Of a stretch of 64,000 bases of DNA, positions 26,799 through 37,008 are shown piece after piece. The notes beneath the pieces are model-generated. The model was given only the letters and a program-made list of their open reading frames with translations, made no database searches and was not told where the DNA came from. The translations under genes and the position numbers were made by a program. Positions within the stretch are counted from its first letter, which is position 1, and each line of letters begins with the position of its first letter. Source of the DNA: Entomomonas moraniae (GTDB taxonomy: Bacteria > Pseudomonadota > Gammaproteobacteria > Pseudomonadales > Pseudomonadaceae); assembly GCF_003991975.1 (NCBI RefSeq), contig NZ_CP029822.1, positions 2,505,648 to 2,569,647 of the forward strand, given 5' to 3'.

Positions 26799-28178
26799 TT
26801 ATGTTAAAACTAATGCTTCTACTTGTTCAGCTTTTATATATTGTTTATCAAATTTGATGTAAATAGCCTGCTCATCAGGTGCAATAAAAGCATCTGATAT
26901 GCCTTGTTGTTCTAATAAAGAGGCAATAAGTTGTGGATTAGCCAATTGATTCTCAGACAAAGCTAATCTAATACTCGTGACATATGGTGGTTCTTTCATT
27001 CTTAAAAGAATAGCTAACCAAATAACACAAATAACAATACTACCAATGAACGTTGCGGACACTCCCCCAAACTTTATCAATATACCACTGGCAGAAGCAC
27101 CGATCCCTGCACCTAAAAACTGGCTCGTTGAAAAAATGCCCATAGCAGTACCTTTGGCTCCGGCTTTAGCAACCTTACTAATCATCGAGGGCAATATAGC
27201 TTCGATGGTATTAAATGCAATAAAAAATACTAAGATGCCTATGAGCAATGCCCATACAGAAGAGTGATCGAATAAAAAGAAAAGGCTACACACCAATAAA
27301 ATACAAACACTTGCGATCAATACCTGCTTTAGTTTTCGTTTCTTTTCTCCAAAAATAATCATTGGAATCATACCAAAGGCAGAACCAATAAAGGCAATGA
27401 GATATACCCACCAATGTTGATTTTTAGGTAATCCAACGTCATTCAATAAAATCATTGGCAAAGCTAAAAAATTGGCCATCATGACCATATGAACTGCCGC
27501 AATAGAAAAGTCTAAGCGAAATAAATCAAGATCTTTTAAGGTGGGCAAAAAGTCAGCCTTAGCAATTGCCGCATCACGTCGAATAAGACGTTGATCAGGT
27601 TTTGGTACAACAAAAACCATCAATAAAAAACCTGATGCGGCCATTGCGGCAATAAACCAAAACAAACCATGTAAACCAAAGTGATTGGCCAAAATAGGGC
27701 CCATAATGATAGCAACCGCAAAGGAGGCACCTATGCTCATACCAATTGATGCCATTGCTTTGGTACGATTTTGCTCTCGAGTCAAATCGGAGAGTAATGC
27801 CATAACAGCTGCTGAAATAGCCCCCATTCCTTGAAGAACTCGACCAAACAATACACCCCAGATACTACCAGACATTGCGGCAACTACACTGCCGATAAAG
27901 AAAAGCAATAATCCAATTAAAATGATAGGTAGTCGCCCAACACGATCAGACAGCATACCCAATGGAATTTGTAGGACAGCTTGAGTATAGCCATAGGCAC
28001 CAACTGCTAACCCAATAAGAATAGGTGTTGCATCCTGTAGAGACTGCCCATAAATAGCCATCACCGGCAAAACCATGAACATACCCAGCATGCGAAAAGC
28101 AAAAACCAACGAAAGCCCTACGGTTGCGCGCACTTCCTTTGGATTCATTTGCTCAGAGGACTTACCCACTGATGACAT
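26799..28178 (-). CDS. yajR: MFS transporter YajR with C-terminal YAM domain
   Basis: Inner-membrane transporter of 459 residues with 12 predicted helices. The match to E. coli YajR runs over the full length: RMLGMFMVLPVMAIYG at the N-terminus, the motif A region LSDRVGRLPIILIG, the ALLSDLTREQNRTKAMASIG segment, GTAMGIFSTSQFLGAGIG, and MKEPPYVTSIRL. About 65 C-terminal residues form the small cytoplasmic ferredoxin-like YAM domain (QLIASLLEQQGISDAFIAPD). The transported substrate of YajR is not firmly known. It faces the yheS gene with only six bases between the stops. Confidence 0.9.
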   Translation of the reverse strand: MSSVGKSSEQMNPKEVRATVGLSLVFAFRMLGMFMVLPVMAIYGQSLQDATPILIGLAVGAYGYTQAVLQIPLGMLSDRVGRLPIILIGLLLFFIGSVVAAMSGSIWGVLFGRVLQGMGAISAAVMALLSDLTREQNRTKAMASIGMSIGASFAVAIIMGPILANHFGLHGLFWFIAAMAASGFLLMVFVVPKPDQRLIRRDAAIAKADFLPTLKDLDLFRLDFSIAAVHMVMMANFLALPMILLNDVGLPKNQHWWVYLIAFIGSAFGMIPMIIFGEKKRKLKQVLIASVCILLVCSLFFLFDHSSVWALLIGILVFFIAFNTIEAILPSMISKVAKAGAKGTAMGIFSTSQFLGAGIGASASGILIKFGGVSATFIGSIVICVIWLAILLRMKEPPYVTSIRLALSENQLANPQLIASLLEQQGISDAFIAPDEQAIYIKFDKQYIKAEQVEALVLT

Positions 28179-28393
28179 GAAAACATCTCAAATAATATAA
28201 AAATAATTACATACTCGAATAAACTAACAAAATAAGCCTGACTTTTTTATTGTGTAGACTATCCAAGCTCAAATTAAAATTTATGAAAGCTATATTTCGT
28301 ACTCCCATAATTTTACATGAATATCAGTTCATAACCATAAAACTAATGTAACATACCTTTACATTTACAACGTAAAGGTATGAATCACGCTAA

Positions 28394-29065
28394 TTAAGCA
28401 TTAGCCACTTGGTAATCAGTGACAGGTGATTTTAGCATTTGCTCACTCTTTGTTATAGCATAGTCTACAAGCTCTTTAATAGTCAACATGGGGATATTAT
28501 GCTGCTTAGCAAAATACTCCACCTGTGCCCCTTTTGCCATTGAGCCATCAGGATTAGTTAACTCACATAGTACGGCCGCATGCTTTAAACCTGCTAACTT
28601 TGCTATTTCAATGGAACCTTCTGTGTGCCCTCTGCGCTCAAGAACACCTTGTGGCTTTGCCCTAAGCGGAAATACGTGACCTGGACTCACAATTTTTTTA
28701 TGCTGCTTATTTGAAGATAATGCGGCTTGTATCGTTGTTATTCTATCGGCAGCCGACACCCCTGTCGTCACCCCATCTTTAGCCTCAATGGAAACAGTAA
28801 AGGCCGTCTGATAACGCGACTCATTATTTTTTACCATCGGTTCTAATGATAACTCTTGTGCTTTTTCTTCGGTTAAACACAAACAAACAATACCACTGCC
28901 TTCTCTAATCATTAAGGCCATTGTTTCAAGGGTAATATTTTCTGCTGCTGCAACAATATCCGCTTCATTTTCCCGATCATTATCATCAGATAATAAAACA
29001 GGTAAGCCTTGTTGATACGCTTTAATAGCTGCATTAACTCTTGAAAAATCATTTGAACAAAACAT
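28394..29065 (-). CDS. ribB: 3,4-Dihydroxy-2-butanone 4-phosphate synthase
   Basis: Converts ribulose 5-phosphate to DHBP plus formate for riboflavin synthesis. The 223-residue protein is the single-domain RibB form with no GTP cyclohydrolase II fusion. The acidic active-site loop reads LSDDNDRENEADIVAAAE; SGIVCLCLT, GVSAADR and GHVFPLRAKPQGVLERRGHTE, with its metal-binding His, follow. The ATG is preceded by GAGGAG nine bases away. An FMN riboswitch and a terminator-type stem lie in the leader, so FMN turns the gene down. Confidence 0.95.
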   Translation of the reverse strand: MFCSNDFSRVNAAIKAYQQGLPVLLSDDNDRENEADIVAAAENITLETMALMIREGSGIVCLCLTEEKAQELSLEPMVKNNESRYQTAFTVSIEAKDGVTTGVSAADRITTIQAALSSNKQHKKIVSPGHVFPLRAKPQGVLERRGHTEGSIEIAKLAGLKHAAVLCELTNPDGSMAKGAQVEYFAKQHNIPMLTIKELVDYAITKSEQMLKSPVTDYQVANA

Positions 29066-29113
29066 ATGGAAACGCTCCTCGCCAATAATAAAATGAGAGA
29101 TAAACGTTCCAGG

Positions 29114-29142
29114 GCAAAACTATAAAGCACAAAACTTTATAG
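29114..29142 (-). terminator. Riboswitch expression-platform terminator
   Basis: On the minus strand CTATAAAG and CTTTATAG form an 8-pair stem followed by TTTT. It lies between the FMN aptamer and the ribB ribosome-binding site, so it is the probable transcription stop used when FMN is bound. Confidence 0.65.
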
Positions 29143-29177
29143 CAAAGCTACAGGACAACAAAATCTGTTGAAGTGCA

Positions 29178-29308
29178 TCTTCTTTCATCCGGACTTTAAC
29201 CGTCGGCTTTGGAATCTCACCAAATCTGCTATTTTAAACCACAAAAAGCTCGCGGGCTTGTCTTGATTGACTCACCGCCGGTGGGGAATTACGCCCCGCC
29301 CTGAAGAC
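29178..29308 (-). ncRNA. FMN riboswitch (RFN element)
   Basis: The leader of ribB contains the conserved FMN aptamer. On the minus strand the key blocks appear in order: CTTCAGGGCGGGG, AATTCCCCACCGGCGGT, AAGCCCGCGAGC, GCAGATTTGGTG, ATTCC, AGCCGACGG, and AGTCCGGATG with GAAGAAG-type closure. All six helices can form around the central junction. It binds FMN and lowers ribB expression, with a terminator stem further downstream. Confidence 0.95.
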
Positions 29309-29400
29309 TTTTTTATAATACGCTTATTTTAAGCAAAAGCAAAGGACTAGGATAATTACACAGTAAACCTAGCCAATGAAAATAGAAAAAGATAGAAAGG

Positions 29401-30261
29401 TTATTGTACCCAATTAACCTCAAAAGACATCATGACACTTAAAAGCGTGATCGCAAAAATTGAAATAATAAAAAGGCGCTTAGCCCATTGTACTTCATTA
29501 ACTTTACTATAGTCTTTAATCGCTACAAATAGCCAATAGAAACAAATTAAACTCGTAGCAATTACAAAACCTATTCCAGCGTAATCACAAACATAGAGAG
29601 AAATAGCGGCTGCTGTAAAAGCAACAATATAACCCACAATATGTCTTTTAGCGATACTAATGCCGCGCTTAACGGGCAAAACAGGAATATCTGCGGCTTT
29701 ATAATCATTAAAACGGAAGATGGCAATAGCATAAGAATGAGGCATTTGCCATAAACAAAATATTAATAATAAAATGGCAGCACCTAAATCAAAATGGCCT
29801 CTTGCTGCACAGTAACCGATCACTGGAGGCGCCGCTCCAGAGAGGCTACCAATAATCGTACCGTACTCAGAATTTCTCTTAAAATATAACGTATACAACA
29901 CCACATAGACAATAAAGCCCATGATGGCAAAGCCTAATGCCAAGATATTTGTAAAAAAATAAAGGATAAGCGCGCCCGCAATCCCTAATGCAGTTGCATA
30001 AATTAATACCACAGTGGGGGATATTAATCCCCGCACCATGGCTCGATTTTTAGTACGCTCCATCACCGAGTCTATATCTCTATCAACATAGTTATTAAAG
30101 ACACAACCCGATGCAACTACTAAAGAAGTCCCCAACATCACAGCAACCAATTTAACAAAATCAAAATGGTTACTTGAGGCTAAGAAGAATCCACCCACAA
30201 CAGCAATTAAATTACCGAAGATAATTCCAGGCTTAGTAACAAGCCAATACTTCTTTAGCAT
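29401..30261 (-). CDS. cyoE: Heme O synthase (protoheme IX farnesyltransferase)
   Basis: Inner-membrane UbiA-family prenyltransferase (286 residues) that adds farnesyl to heme B to make the heme O used by cytochrome bo3. The Asp-rich motif [18 protein letters not shown] and the second [11 protein letters not shown]-type loop are present among about nine membrane helices. It is the last gene of the cyoABCDE operon, following cyoD after 12 bases. Confidence 0.95.
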   Translation of the reverse strand: MLKKYWLVTKPGIIFGNLIAVVGGFFLASSNHFDFVKLVAVMLGTSLVVASGCVFNNYVDRDIDSVMERTKNRAMVRGLISPTVVLIYATALGIAGALILYFFTNILALGFAIMGFIVYVVLYTLYFKRNSEYGTIIGSLSGAAPPVIGYCAARGHFDLGAAILLLIFCLWQMPHSYAIAIFRFNDYKAADIPVLPVKRGISIAKRHIVGYIVAFTAAAISLYVCDYAGIGFVIATSLICFYWLFVAIKDYSKVNEVQWAKRLFIISIFAITLLSVMMSFEVNWVQ

Positions 30262-30273
30262 TTAATGTAGCCT

Positions 30274-30633
30274 CTACTTCATATCTTGATGCATATTATG
30301 CATGTTATGCATGTTATTATATTGCTTGTCGCTCATCATGTTCTGCATTGAATTTTCCATAACCCATACTGAACCGATAACAATAATTAAAATTGTTATT
30401 ACAGCAAAAACAAAGGTCATTAAATTCCAACGCTGTGCTGGTGACGAGTTGATATGTAAGAAACACACAACATGCACAATAATTTGTACAACAGCAAATA
30501 CCACTAATATCGCAAAATTAGGTGTGCCAGTCATCGCCATCCAAAATGGAATGACTGTTAAAATAACAGCCAGCACAAAGCCTACAATATAAGTTGATAC
30601 AGTGCCATGTCCTGATGATTTATGATCAGTCAT
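30274..30633 (-). CDS. cyoD: Cytochrome bo3 oxidase subunit IV
   Basis: Small subunit IV of the bo3 quinol oxidase, 119 residues with three membrane helices (YIVGFVLAVILTVIPFWMAM, FAILVVFAVVQIIVHVVCFLHI and the one ending IIVIGSVWVM). The ATG at 30633 (protein [10 protein letters not shown]) fits the family and shares the sequence TAATG with the cyoC stop; longer in-frame extensions into cyoC are not credible. The C-terminus is an unusual Met/His/Asn-rich tail (NMMSDKQYNNMHNMHNMHQD) not typical of E. coli CyoD and of a kind that could bind metal. Confidence 0.93.
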   Translation of the reverse strand: MTDHKSSGHGTVSTYIVGFVLAVILTVIPFWMAMTGTPNFAILVVFAVVQIIVHVVCFLHINSSPAQRWNLMTFVFAVITILIIVIGSVWVMENSMQNMMSDKQYNNMHNMHNMHQDMK

Positions 30634-31304
30634 TACATCACTCCCACAGTATATGCTTTCAAATAAACGAAAGTGAATACACAGATCCAAACGATATCTA
30701 GGAAATGCCAGAATAAGCTCAAGCATGATAAACGTGTATTAACTTTATTAGTTAAACCTTTGCCTGCTACTTGTGCAATCATTACAAGCATCCACAATAA
30801 ACCTGCTGTAACGTGTAGACCATGTGTTCCCACTAAAGTGAAAAACGCTGACATAGTTGCACTAGAGGTAGGACCATTACCCATATGGACAAGGTGATAG
30901 AACTCATAGATTTCCATCCCAATGAAGGTTGCCCCTAGGATAAAAGTAACTAACAACCATAATAATACTTGGCTCTTCTTACTATTGTGTGCAGCAATCA
31001 TTGCAAAACCGTAAGTAATACTACTGAAAAGTAATACAAAGGTTTCAACTAGCACAAAAGGAAGCTCAAATAATTCCTTTGCAGAAAATGCAACTACTTG
31101 GCCATTGGCATCTAGCATTGTTGGGAAATACATTGCTACGCCATAAGATGGATCAAGAGTTGCATAAACTGCGAATAAACAACCAAAGATCATTAAATCG
31201 GTAAGGATATATATCCAAAAACCGAAAATTGTTATAGAACTAGAGTCATGATCGTGATGATCATGCTCCGCTCCATGTACAGTTTTCATAGTATCAGCTG
31301 TCAT
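30633..31304 (-). CDS. cyoC: Cytochrome bo3 oxidase subunit III
   Basis: Subunit III of the quinol oxidase, 223 residues with five membrane helices. The N-terminus is His/Asp-rich ([13 protein letters not shown]), then [19 protein letters not shown] and [13 protein letters not shown], with [18 protein letters not shown] matching the family. The last residues of cyoB and the cyoC start overlap by four bases, and cyoD follows by TAATG. The complex pumps protons while reducing oxygen with ubiquinol. Confidence 0.95.
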   Translation of the reverse strand: MTADTMKTVHGAEHDHHDHDSSSITIFGFWIYILTDLMIFGCLFAVYATLDPSYGVAMYFPTMLDANGQVVAFSAKELFELPFVLVETFVLLFSSITYGFAMIAAHNSKKSQVLLWLLVTFILGATFIGMEIYEFYHLVHMGNGPTSSATMSAFFTLVGTHGLHVTAGLLWMLVMIAQVAGKGLTNKVNTRLSCLSLFWHFLDIVWICVFTFVYLKAYTVGVM

Positions 31305-33349
31305 GACTTAATACCTGCCTTTGCTAGATTTTCAAAACGTTCGTTCTCGATACGTTCCACTTCCTCTGCTGAAATATAGTAATCTCTGTCATCATCAAAT
31401 GCATGCACAATATAAGTAATTACAGAGAGACCGAATCCAACAATAGCCAACCACCAGATGTGCCAAACAAGTGCAAATGCCCATACAGCACAAAGCATAC
31501 CGATAACAAAGCCAGCACCTGTATTTTTAGGCATATGAATTGCTTCATATTTTTCTGGACGCTTATAAGCCTCACCTTTCTCTTTAAGCATAAAGAAAGC
31601 ATCTTTGCCATAAATCTTTGGAATAACAGCAAAGTTATAAGGTGCAGGAGGAGAAGCTAATGACCACTCTAAAGAACGACCATCACCCCAAGCATCACCG
31701 GTTAAGTCACGTGTTTGGTTACGTTGTAAAATACCAATTAATAATGATAATACTAAGAAAATCACACCAAATAAGATAAAGAACGTACCAATCATTGCCA
31801 CAAAGAAGTAAGGAGCATATTCAGTTGACTGGAACTGACTCATACGACGAGTTAACCCCATGAATCCTAACGCATACAATGGCATGAATGATAAGTAGAA
31901 ACCAACCAACCAACACCAGAATGATGCTTTACCAGTTCCTTCATGCATTTTGAAACCAAACATTTTAGGGAACCAGAATACAAGACCTGCTAAATAGCCA
32001 TAAACAACACCACCAATAATAGTGTTATGGAAATGTGCTACTAAGAACAAACTGTTATGAACAACAAAGTCAATCGGTGGAACAGCTAACATAACACCTG
32101 TCATACCACCAATAGTGAAAGTCACTAATGCACCAATCACCCAATACATAGGCGCAGTAAATCTAACTCGACCTTCATACATTGTAAAGATCCAGTTAAA
32201 CACTTTCACCCCTGTAGGAATAGCGATGATCATTGTCATAATACCGAAGAAGGCATTGACATTACCACCTGCCCCCATGGTAAAGAAGTGGTGACCCCAT
32301 ACAAGTAAACTTAGTACAACAATAGAAACGGTTGCATAAACCATGGTTTTATAACCAAACAATGGTTTACCTGAGAAAACAGGTACGATTTCTGAGTAGA
32401 TACCAAATGCAGGTAATACTAAGAAGTATACTTCTGGATGTCCCCATGCCCAAACCAAGTTAATGTACATTTTCGCATTCCCACCCATATGATTGGTGAA
32501 GAAGTTGAAATCAAAATAACGGTCTAAGGTTAATAAAGCATAAGCTACGGTTAAAATTGGGAATACACAAGCAGCCAAAATATTAGTACATAGACATGTC
32601 CATGTAAAAATAGGCATGTGCATCAATGTCATGCCTGGAGCACGCATTTTTAAAATTGTCACAATAAAGTTAACTGCACCGATTGTGGTTGCTATACCCG
32701 ACAGCTGTAAACTCCACAGATAATAGTTCATCCCGACGGTGGGGCTCATTTCTATTCCTGTCTCAGGAGCATAGGCTAACCACCCACCTGTTGCGAAGTC
32801 ACCAACACCCAATGAGATATTACACACAATAACGCCGGCAACTGTTAACCAGAAACCAAAGTTATTTAAAAATGGGAACGCAACATCACGTGCACCAATT
32901 TGTTGTGGTAAAAGGATATTCATTAAACCAAATAGCAATGGAGTCGCCATGAAGAAAATCATGATCACACCGTGTGCCGTAAAGATTTGGTTATAATGAT
33001 CGGGTGGTAAATACCCTGATGGATGTCCTGCGGTATACCCTTCAGCAGACGCAAGCGCCAAATGGGTACGCATTAGTAATGCGTCAGCAAATCCACGCAC
33101 CAACATAAGAATGGCCACCACAATATACATGATGCCTATTTTTTTATGGTCAACGCTTGTAATCCAATCTTTCCAGAGGGGTTTCCACCAACCCATGAAG
33201 GTAATTAAACCCAGAACAAGTACACCTAAGACAAGAACAACACCCACTGTCCACATGACGATGGGTTCATCAGTTGGAACAGCCTTCCAAGATAAATACC
33301 CAGTTAGGTTATTGTAACTGTCTAAGTTTCCACTAGTAAAACCTGACAT
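31301..33349 (-). CDS. cyoB: Cytochrome bo3 oxidase subunit I
   Basis: Catalytic heme-copper subunit of 682 residues with 15 or so membrane helices. Metal ligands are visible: [15 protein letters not shown] (low-spin heme His), [17 protein letters not shown] (CuB His with its cross-linked Tyr), GHHFFTMG (two CuB His) and [13 protein letters not shown] (heme o3 and low-spin heme His). K- and D-channel regions look normal. It starts three bases after the cyoA stop. The oxidase reduces oxygen to water with quinol electrons. Confidence 0.97.
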   Translation of the reverse strand: MSGFTSGNLDSYNNLTGYLSWKAVPTDEPIVMWTVGVVLVLGVLVLGLITFMGWWKPLWKDWITSVDHKKIGIMYIVVAILMLVRGFADALLMRTHLALASAEGYTAGHPSGYLPPDHYNQIFTAHGVIMIFFMATPLLFGLMNILLPQQIGARDVAFPFLNNFGFWLTVAGVIVCNISLGVGDFATGGWLAYAPETGIEMSPTVGMNYYLWSLQLSGIATTIGAVNFIVTILKMRAPGMTLMHMPIFTWTCLCTNILAACVFPILTVAYALLTLDRYFDFNFFTNHMGGNAKMYINLVWAWGHPEVYFLVLPAFGIYSEIVPVFSGKPLFGYKTMVYATVSIVVLSLLVWGHHFFTMGAGGNVNAFFGIMTMIIAIPTGVKVFNWIFTMYEGRVRFTAPMYWVIGALVTFTIGGMTGVMLAVPPIDFVVHNSLFLVAHFHNTIIGGVVYGYLAGLVFWFPKMFGFKMHEGTGKASFWCWLVGFYLSFMPLYALGFMGLTRRMSQFQSTEYAPYFFVAMIGTFFILFGVIFLVLSLLIGILQRNQTRDLTGDAWGDGRSLEWSLASPPAPYNFAVIPKIYGKDAFFMLKEKGEAYKRPEKYEAIHMPKNTGAGFVIGMLCAVWAFALVWHIWWLAIVGFGLSVITYIVHAFDDDRDYYISAEEVERIENERFENLAKAGIKS

Positions 33350-33351
33350 AA

Positions 33352-34338
33352 TTAATGGCCTCCAGATATTGCATTATGAGATTCCGCCTGCACTAATTCA
33401 TCTTTTACAGGAATCCCTTTTGGTCCATTTACTGGGATATATGACTCTAAAATATCCTCAAACAAACCATCTTTTCCATACAAGCTTGGTGTTAACTTAT
33501 ACAAAGCAACAGGCTCAAAGAAATTTTCATTTCTTTTATCTTTTAATGCCTTATACACTTCGGGCGTTAAATCCATAGCAACGATTTCATTGCCATCTAC
33601 TTGATCTTTTGCTGTACCGGCTTTTACGTCAGCAACCCATTTTTCGAAGTCAGAGTTAGTTACAGACACTGCTTTAAATAACATGTATGAGTAACCATAG
33701 CCAATAAAGTTAGCTGCTGTACCTTGGAATACACCTGGTTTATCAGCAATCAAGTGTAGTTTTGTTTCCATTCCTGCCATGGCATAAATTTGGCTACCAA
33801 GCTCAGGAATAAGGAAAGAAGTAATAGCGGTATCTGAAGTAATTTCAAATTTGATGGGAGTGTTTTCAGGGAAAACCACTTGGTTTACCGTTGCAATACC
33901 TTGCTCAGGGTAAATAAATAACCATTTCCATCTTAATGCGACAACCTGAATATCCATTTGTTTGGCTGAAGATACTTCTGCAGGAATAGGTTTAGTAGGA
34001 TCAATTTTGTGCGTATAGTGATAAGTAACAATACCTAATATTATTATTATAATGATAGGTACACCCCACACTAATGTTTCAATTTTCGCCGAAAATTCCC
34101 ACTTAGGAGAATATTTAGCATTATTACCTTCACGGTATTTAAAAGGAAAATACAGTGACATAAAAATAGCAGGAACCACTACAATCAGCATTAAGCATAC
34201 TGCTGTAATAATTAACGCCTTAATTTCATGACCTATATATCCTTTGGGGTTTAACAAAGCCACATCACATCCGCTCAACAATAATGCAGCGAATAAGAGT
34301 GGTATGGTAAACAAACGTGGATATTTTAGATTTCTCAT
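33352..34338 (-). CDS. cyoA: Cytochrome bo3 oxidase subunit II
   Basis: Subunit II, 328 residues, with a lipoprotein signal (lipobox LLSG-C, Cys24), two membrane helices and a periplasmic cupredoxin-like domain. The CuA ligands of cytochrome c oxidases are missing, as expected for a quinol oxidase ([20 protein letters not shown], then [20 protein letters not shown]). It is the first gene of cyoABCDE. The 173 bases between cyoA and the engB stop region should hold the promoter; I see no clear Anr box there. Confidence 0.95.
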   Translation of the reverse strand: MRNLKYPRLFTIPLLFAALLLSGCDVALLNPKGYIGHEIKALIITAVCLMLIVVVPAIFMSLYFPFKYREGNNAKYSPKWEFSAKIETLVWGVPIIIIIILGIVTYHYTHKIDPTKPIPAEVSSAKQMDIQVVALRWKWLFIYPEQGIATVNQVVFPENTPIKFEITSDTAITSFLIPELGSQIYAMAGMETKLHLIADKPGVFQGTAANFIGYGYSYMLFKAVSVTNSDFEKWVADVKAGTAKDQVDGNEIVAMDLTPEVYKALKDKRNENFFEPVALYKLTPSLYGKDGLFEDILESYIPVNGPKGIPVKDELVQAESHNAISGGH

Positions 34339-34560
34339 CTCTCAACCTCTTCAGAGGAGCCTTTACCATTATTCTTAACCTAAGGCTACTTCTTTTATAT
34401 GCTTATCACCCTACTTTGAGCATTTCAAAATAACAATAATCATATGAAATAAATAGTCTTAAGCACTTATATTTATTTGAGTATAAAGCACCCAAACACC
34501 TCGCGCAGAAGTCTAAAGAAATAGACTCTAAGCTTAGCCATATAATTGTAACAGATTTAA

Positions 34561-35178
34561 TCAGCCTTCAAAATGTAGCCATTGTCGCAGTATAGAATAG
34601 GCATCAGTCAATCCATCTCGCTTTACCGCTGAGAAAAGTTGAACAGAGATTGTTGTATTATGATAAGAGTTTAGTTGCTGTTGTACTTTTAGTAGTGTAT
34701 TTTTAGCAACACCAAAGGTTAACTTATCAGCCTTAGTCAGTAATATGTGGACAGGCAAATTAGACGTATCTGCCCACTCTAGCAGTACTTTATCAAAATC
34801 AGTTAATGGGTGACGTATATCCATCATAAGAAAAATCCCCACCAAAGATTTTCGAGTAGACAGATAAGCATCCAAATGCTTCTTCCAATGCTCTTTTAAA
34901 GGAAGAGGAACTTTCGCATAACCATAACCAGGCAAATCCACAAAACGGCGCTCATTATCAAGCGCAAAAAAATTTATTAGTTGTGTTCGACCTGGTGTTT
35001 TAGAAGTTCTTGCCAAATTAGCACGTGTCAGTACATTAATGGCACTTGACTTACCAGCATTTGACCGCCCCGCAAATGCAACCTCATAACCAATATCGTC
35101 TGGGCATTGCTCGACCTTAGCTGCACTTATTAAAAAAGTTGCTTTTTGGCATAGCCCTAAAAATTTACTGCCCGACAT
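34561..35178 (-). CDS. engB: Ribosome biogenesis GTPase EngB/YsxC
   Basis: Small essential GTPase for large-subunit ribosome assembly. G1 is [14 protein letters not shown]2 lies in [15 protein letters not shown]3 is [12 protein letters not shown]4 is LLTKADKLT and G5 is [10 protein letters not shown]. The Pseudomonas family begins with a short N-terminus before [12 protein letters not shown], so the ATG at 35178 is favoured; an ATG at 35220 would add 14 residues and has no ribosome-binding site. It is divergent from dsbA. Pseudomonas has cytochrome c4 genes between engB and dsbA, missing here. Confidence 0.93.
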   Translation of the reverse strand: MSGSKFLGLCQKATFLISAAKVEQCPDDIGYEVAFAGRSNAGKSSAINVLTRANLARTSKTPGRTQLINFFALDNERRFVDLPGYGYAKVPLPLKEHWKKHLDAYLSTRKSLVGIFLMMDIRHPLTDFDKVLLEWADTSNLPVHILLTKADKLTFGVAKNTLLKVQQQLNSYHNTTISVQLFSAVKRDGLTDAYSILRQWLHFEG

Positions 35179-35378
35179 AACATCTTCACATCCTAAATTA
35201 ATATTATTTCTGTCTGTCATAATAACACATTGTTCTATTTTTAATCATTGCTATCTGTTTTCATACTCTGACACAAAACCATCACAACAAATTATTGCAA
35301 TTCTTATTTTTTTAGGTATTGTACCCAACTATATAATTTAACTGTCAATTATTTAGTATATAGGTAACGGAGAGAAAT

Positions 35379-36059
35379 ATGCGTCGTTTTTTTATAGCAG
35401 GGATTGTTGTCCTTTCAGCTATTTTTTTTAATATTGCCCATGCGCAAGTAGGAGTTTTAGCAATTCCAGATCCACAACCAGGTAAAGAATATACCGTTTT
35501 ACCAAATCCTATTCCTACATCAGACCCTAGCAAAATCGAAGTAACAGAAGTTTTCTGGTATGGCTGCCCTCACTGCTATCACTTAGAACCTATTATTAAT
35601 AAATGGGCTAAAGACTTACCAGAGGATGTCAATTTTGTTCGTATGCCTGCATTATTCGGTAAACTATGGACTATCCATGGCCAACTTTTCATTACACTTA
35701 ACACACTAGGTGCAGAAGAGAAGTTACATTCTGCCGTATTTGAATCTATTCAACAACGTAAAAACCTTCTTCTTACACCAGAAGACATGGCTGAATTCGT
35801 TTCACAACATGGCGTAGACAAACAAAAATTCTTAGATACTTATAATTCTTTTGGTGTTCAATCACAATTAGAAAAAGATAAAAAGACATTAGCAAAATAT
35901 GGTATTTCAGGTGTTCCTGCAATTATTGTTAATGGCAAATATCGTGTTGATTTAAATGATAATGTTCCAGATCCTACAGAACTAATGAACATAACCAACT
36001 ATTTAATCAAAAAAGAACGTGATGCATTAAAACAAACTGCTGAAACAGCAACGAAATAA
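35379..36059 (+). CDS. dsbA: Thiol:disulfide oxidoreductase DsbA
   Basis: Periplasmic disulfide-forming enzyme. A signal peptide covers residues 1-22 (ends NIAHA). The active site is FWYGCPHCYHLEP with C63 and C66 and the CPHC dipeptide of DsbA. The cis-Pro loop is SGVPAIIVNG. The 226-residue length and the PAL-FGKLWTIHGQ helix are typical. DsbA folds exported proteins such as pilins and hydrolases; PilA here has four Cys. The nuclease gene 79 bases downstream follows as in Pseudomonas. Confidence 0.95.
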   Translation: MRRFFIAGIVVLSAIFFNIAHAQVGVLAIPDPQPGKEYTVLPNPIPTSDPSKIEVTEVFWYGCPHCYHLEPIINKWAKDLPEDVNFVRMPALFGKLWTIHGQLFITLNTLGAEEKLHSAVFESIQQRKNLLLTPEDMAEFVSQHGVDKQKFLDTYNSFGVQSQLEKDKKTLAKYGISGVPAIIVNGKYRVDLNDNVPDPTELMNITNYLIKKERDALKQTAETATK

Positions 36060-36138
36060 AAAGTAACATAAACAAATTTCTAGTATTCAAAGTACAGTAT
36101 TATGATTCGAAGATATTAATAATTGGATAAATACTGGA

Positions 36139-36993
36139 ATGAATATTAAGAGAAAAGAAGTGGCTACTCACCTTAGTCCTAATGAGAATAAGGAGAGTAG
36201 CCCCATTATTCTTGCTCCTAATGAGATCGTAAAGTTACTCACTTTTAATATACAAGTAGGTAACTCAACGAGCCATTACCATCACTATTTCACAAGAAGT
36301 TGGCAACATATTCTGCCTTATAAAGATCGCATAAAAAATTTACAACGCATTGCAGACTTAATAAAACAATATGACTTTGTAGCGTTACAAGAAGTCGATG
36401 GTGGAAGTTTACGCTCAAGCGGAATTAATCAAACAGAGTTCTTAGCTAAACTCGCTAACTTTCCTTACTGGCATCAACAAACCAATCGTAACCTTGGGAA
36501 ACTCGCACAGCATAGTAATGGCATGTTGACTCGCTTTAAACCTAACGTTATTGAAGATCATCCCTTACCAGGAATGAGAGGGAGGGGAGCTATTTTTTCT
36601 CGTTTTGGTGAAGGTGAAAATTCACTTATTATTGTAGTCATGCACCTCGCGCTAAGTAAAAAGGCACGTAAAGAACAACTCGACTATATCTATAAGATGA
36701 TTGCCCCTTACAGGTATCACATTCTCATGGGCGATATGAATGCTGAAACATTTGAGCTCGTAGATAACTCCGCTTTACAAAAGCTTGATCTCGTTTTACC
36801 ACAAAATACGGCCACCTACCCTAGCTGGAACCCTAAACGCTGCCTCGATCATATTTTATTAAGTAAAGACCTTACAGTAGATAATATCAACGTTTTACAG
36901 CAACCTATATCCGATCATTTACCAATAGAGGTCAGCATAAAACTGCCTGAAGTACTTCTATCTAATATTAATCATTCCCTATATAACCTATAA
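36139..36993 (+). CDS. Endonuclease/exonuclease/phosphatase family protein
   Basis: Cytosolic protein of 284 residues from the EEP (DNase I-like) superfamily. Motifs in order: LLTFNIQ, FVALQEVDGG (metal-binding Glu), MGDMNAET (catalytic Asp/Asn), CLDHILLS, and SDHLPIEV (catalytic His). All active-site positions look intact. The first 30 residues have no domain. Substrate (DNA, nucleotide or phosphoester) cannot be told from the sequence. Its position between dsbA and the amidase gene matches Pseudomonas. Confidence 0.87.
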   Translation: MNIKRKEVATHLSPNENKESSPIILAPNEIVKLLTFNIQVGNSTSHYHHYFTRSWQHILPYKDRIKNLQRIADLIKQYDFVALQEVDGGSLRSSGINQTEFLAKLANFPYWHQQTNRNLGKLAQHSNGMLTRFKPNVIEDHPLPGMRGRGAIFSRFGEGENSLIIVVMHLALSKKARKEQLDYIYKMIAPYRYHILMGDMNAETFELVDNSALQKLDLVLPQNTATYPSWNPKRCLDHILLSKDLTVDNINVLQQPISDHLPIEVSIKLPEVLLSNINHSLYNL

Positions 36994-37008
36994 GCAGACC
37001 ATTAAAAC

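Noticed and set aside
30634-30726. A 31-codon N-terminal extension of cyoD
   Set aside because: It runs inside cyoC in another frame and has no similarity to CyoD; the ATG at 30633 overlaps the cyoC stop in the usual way.
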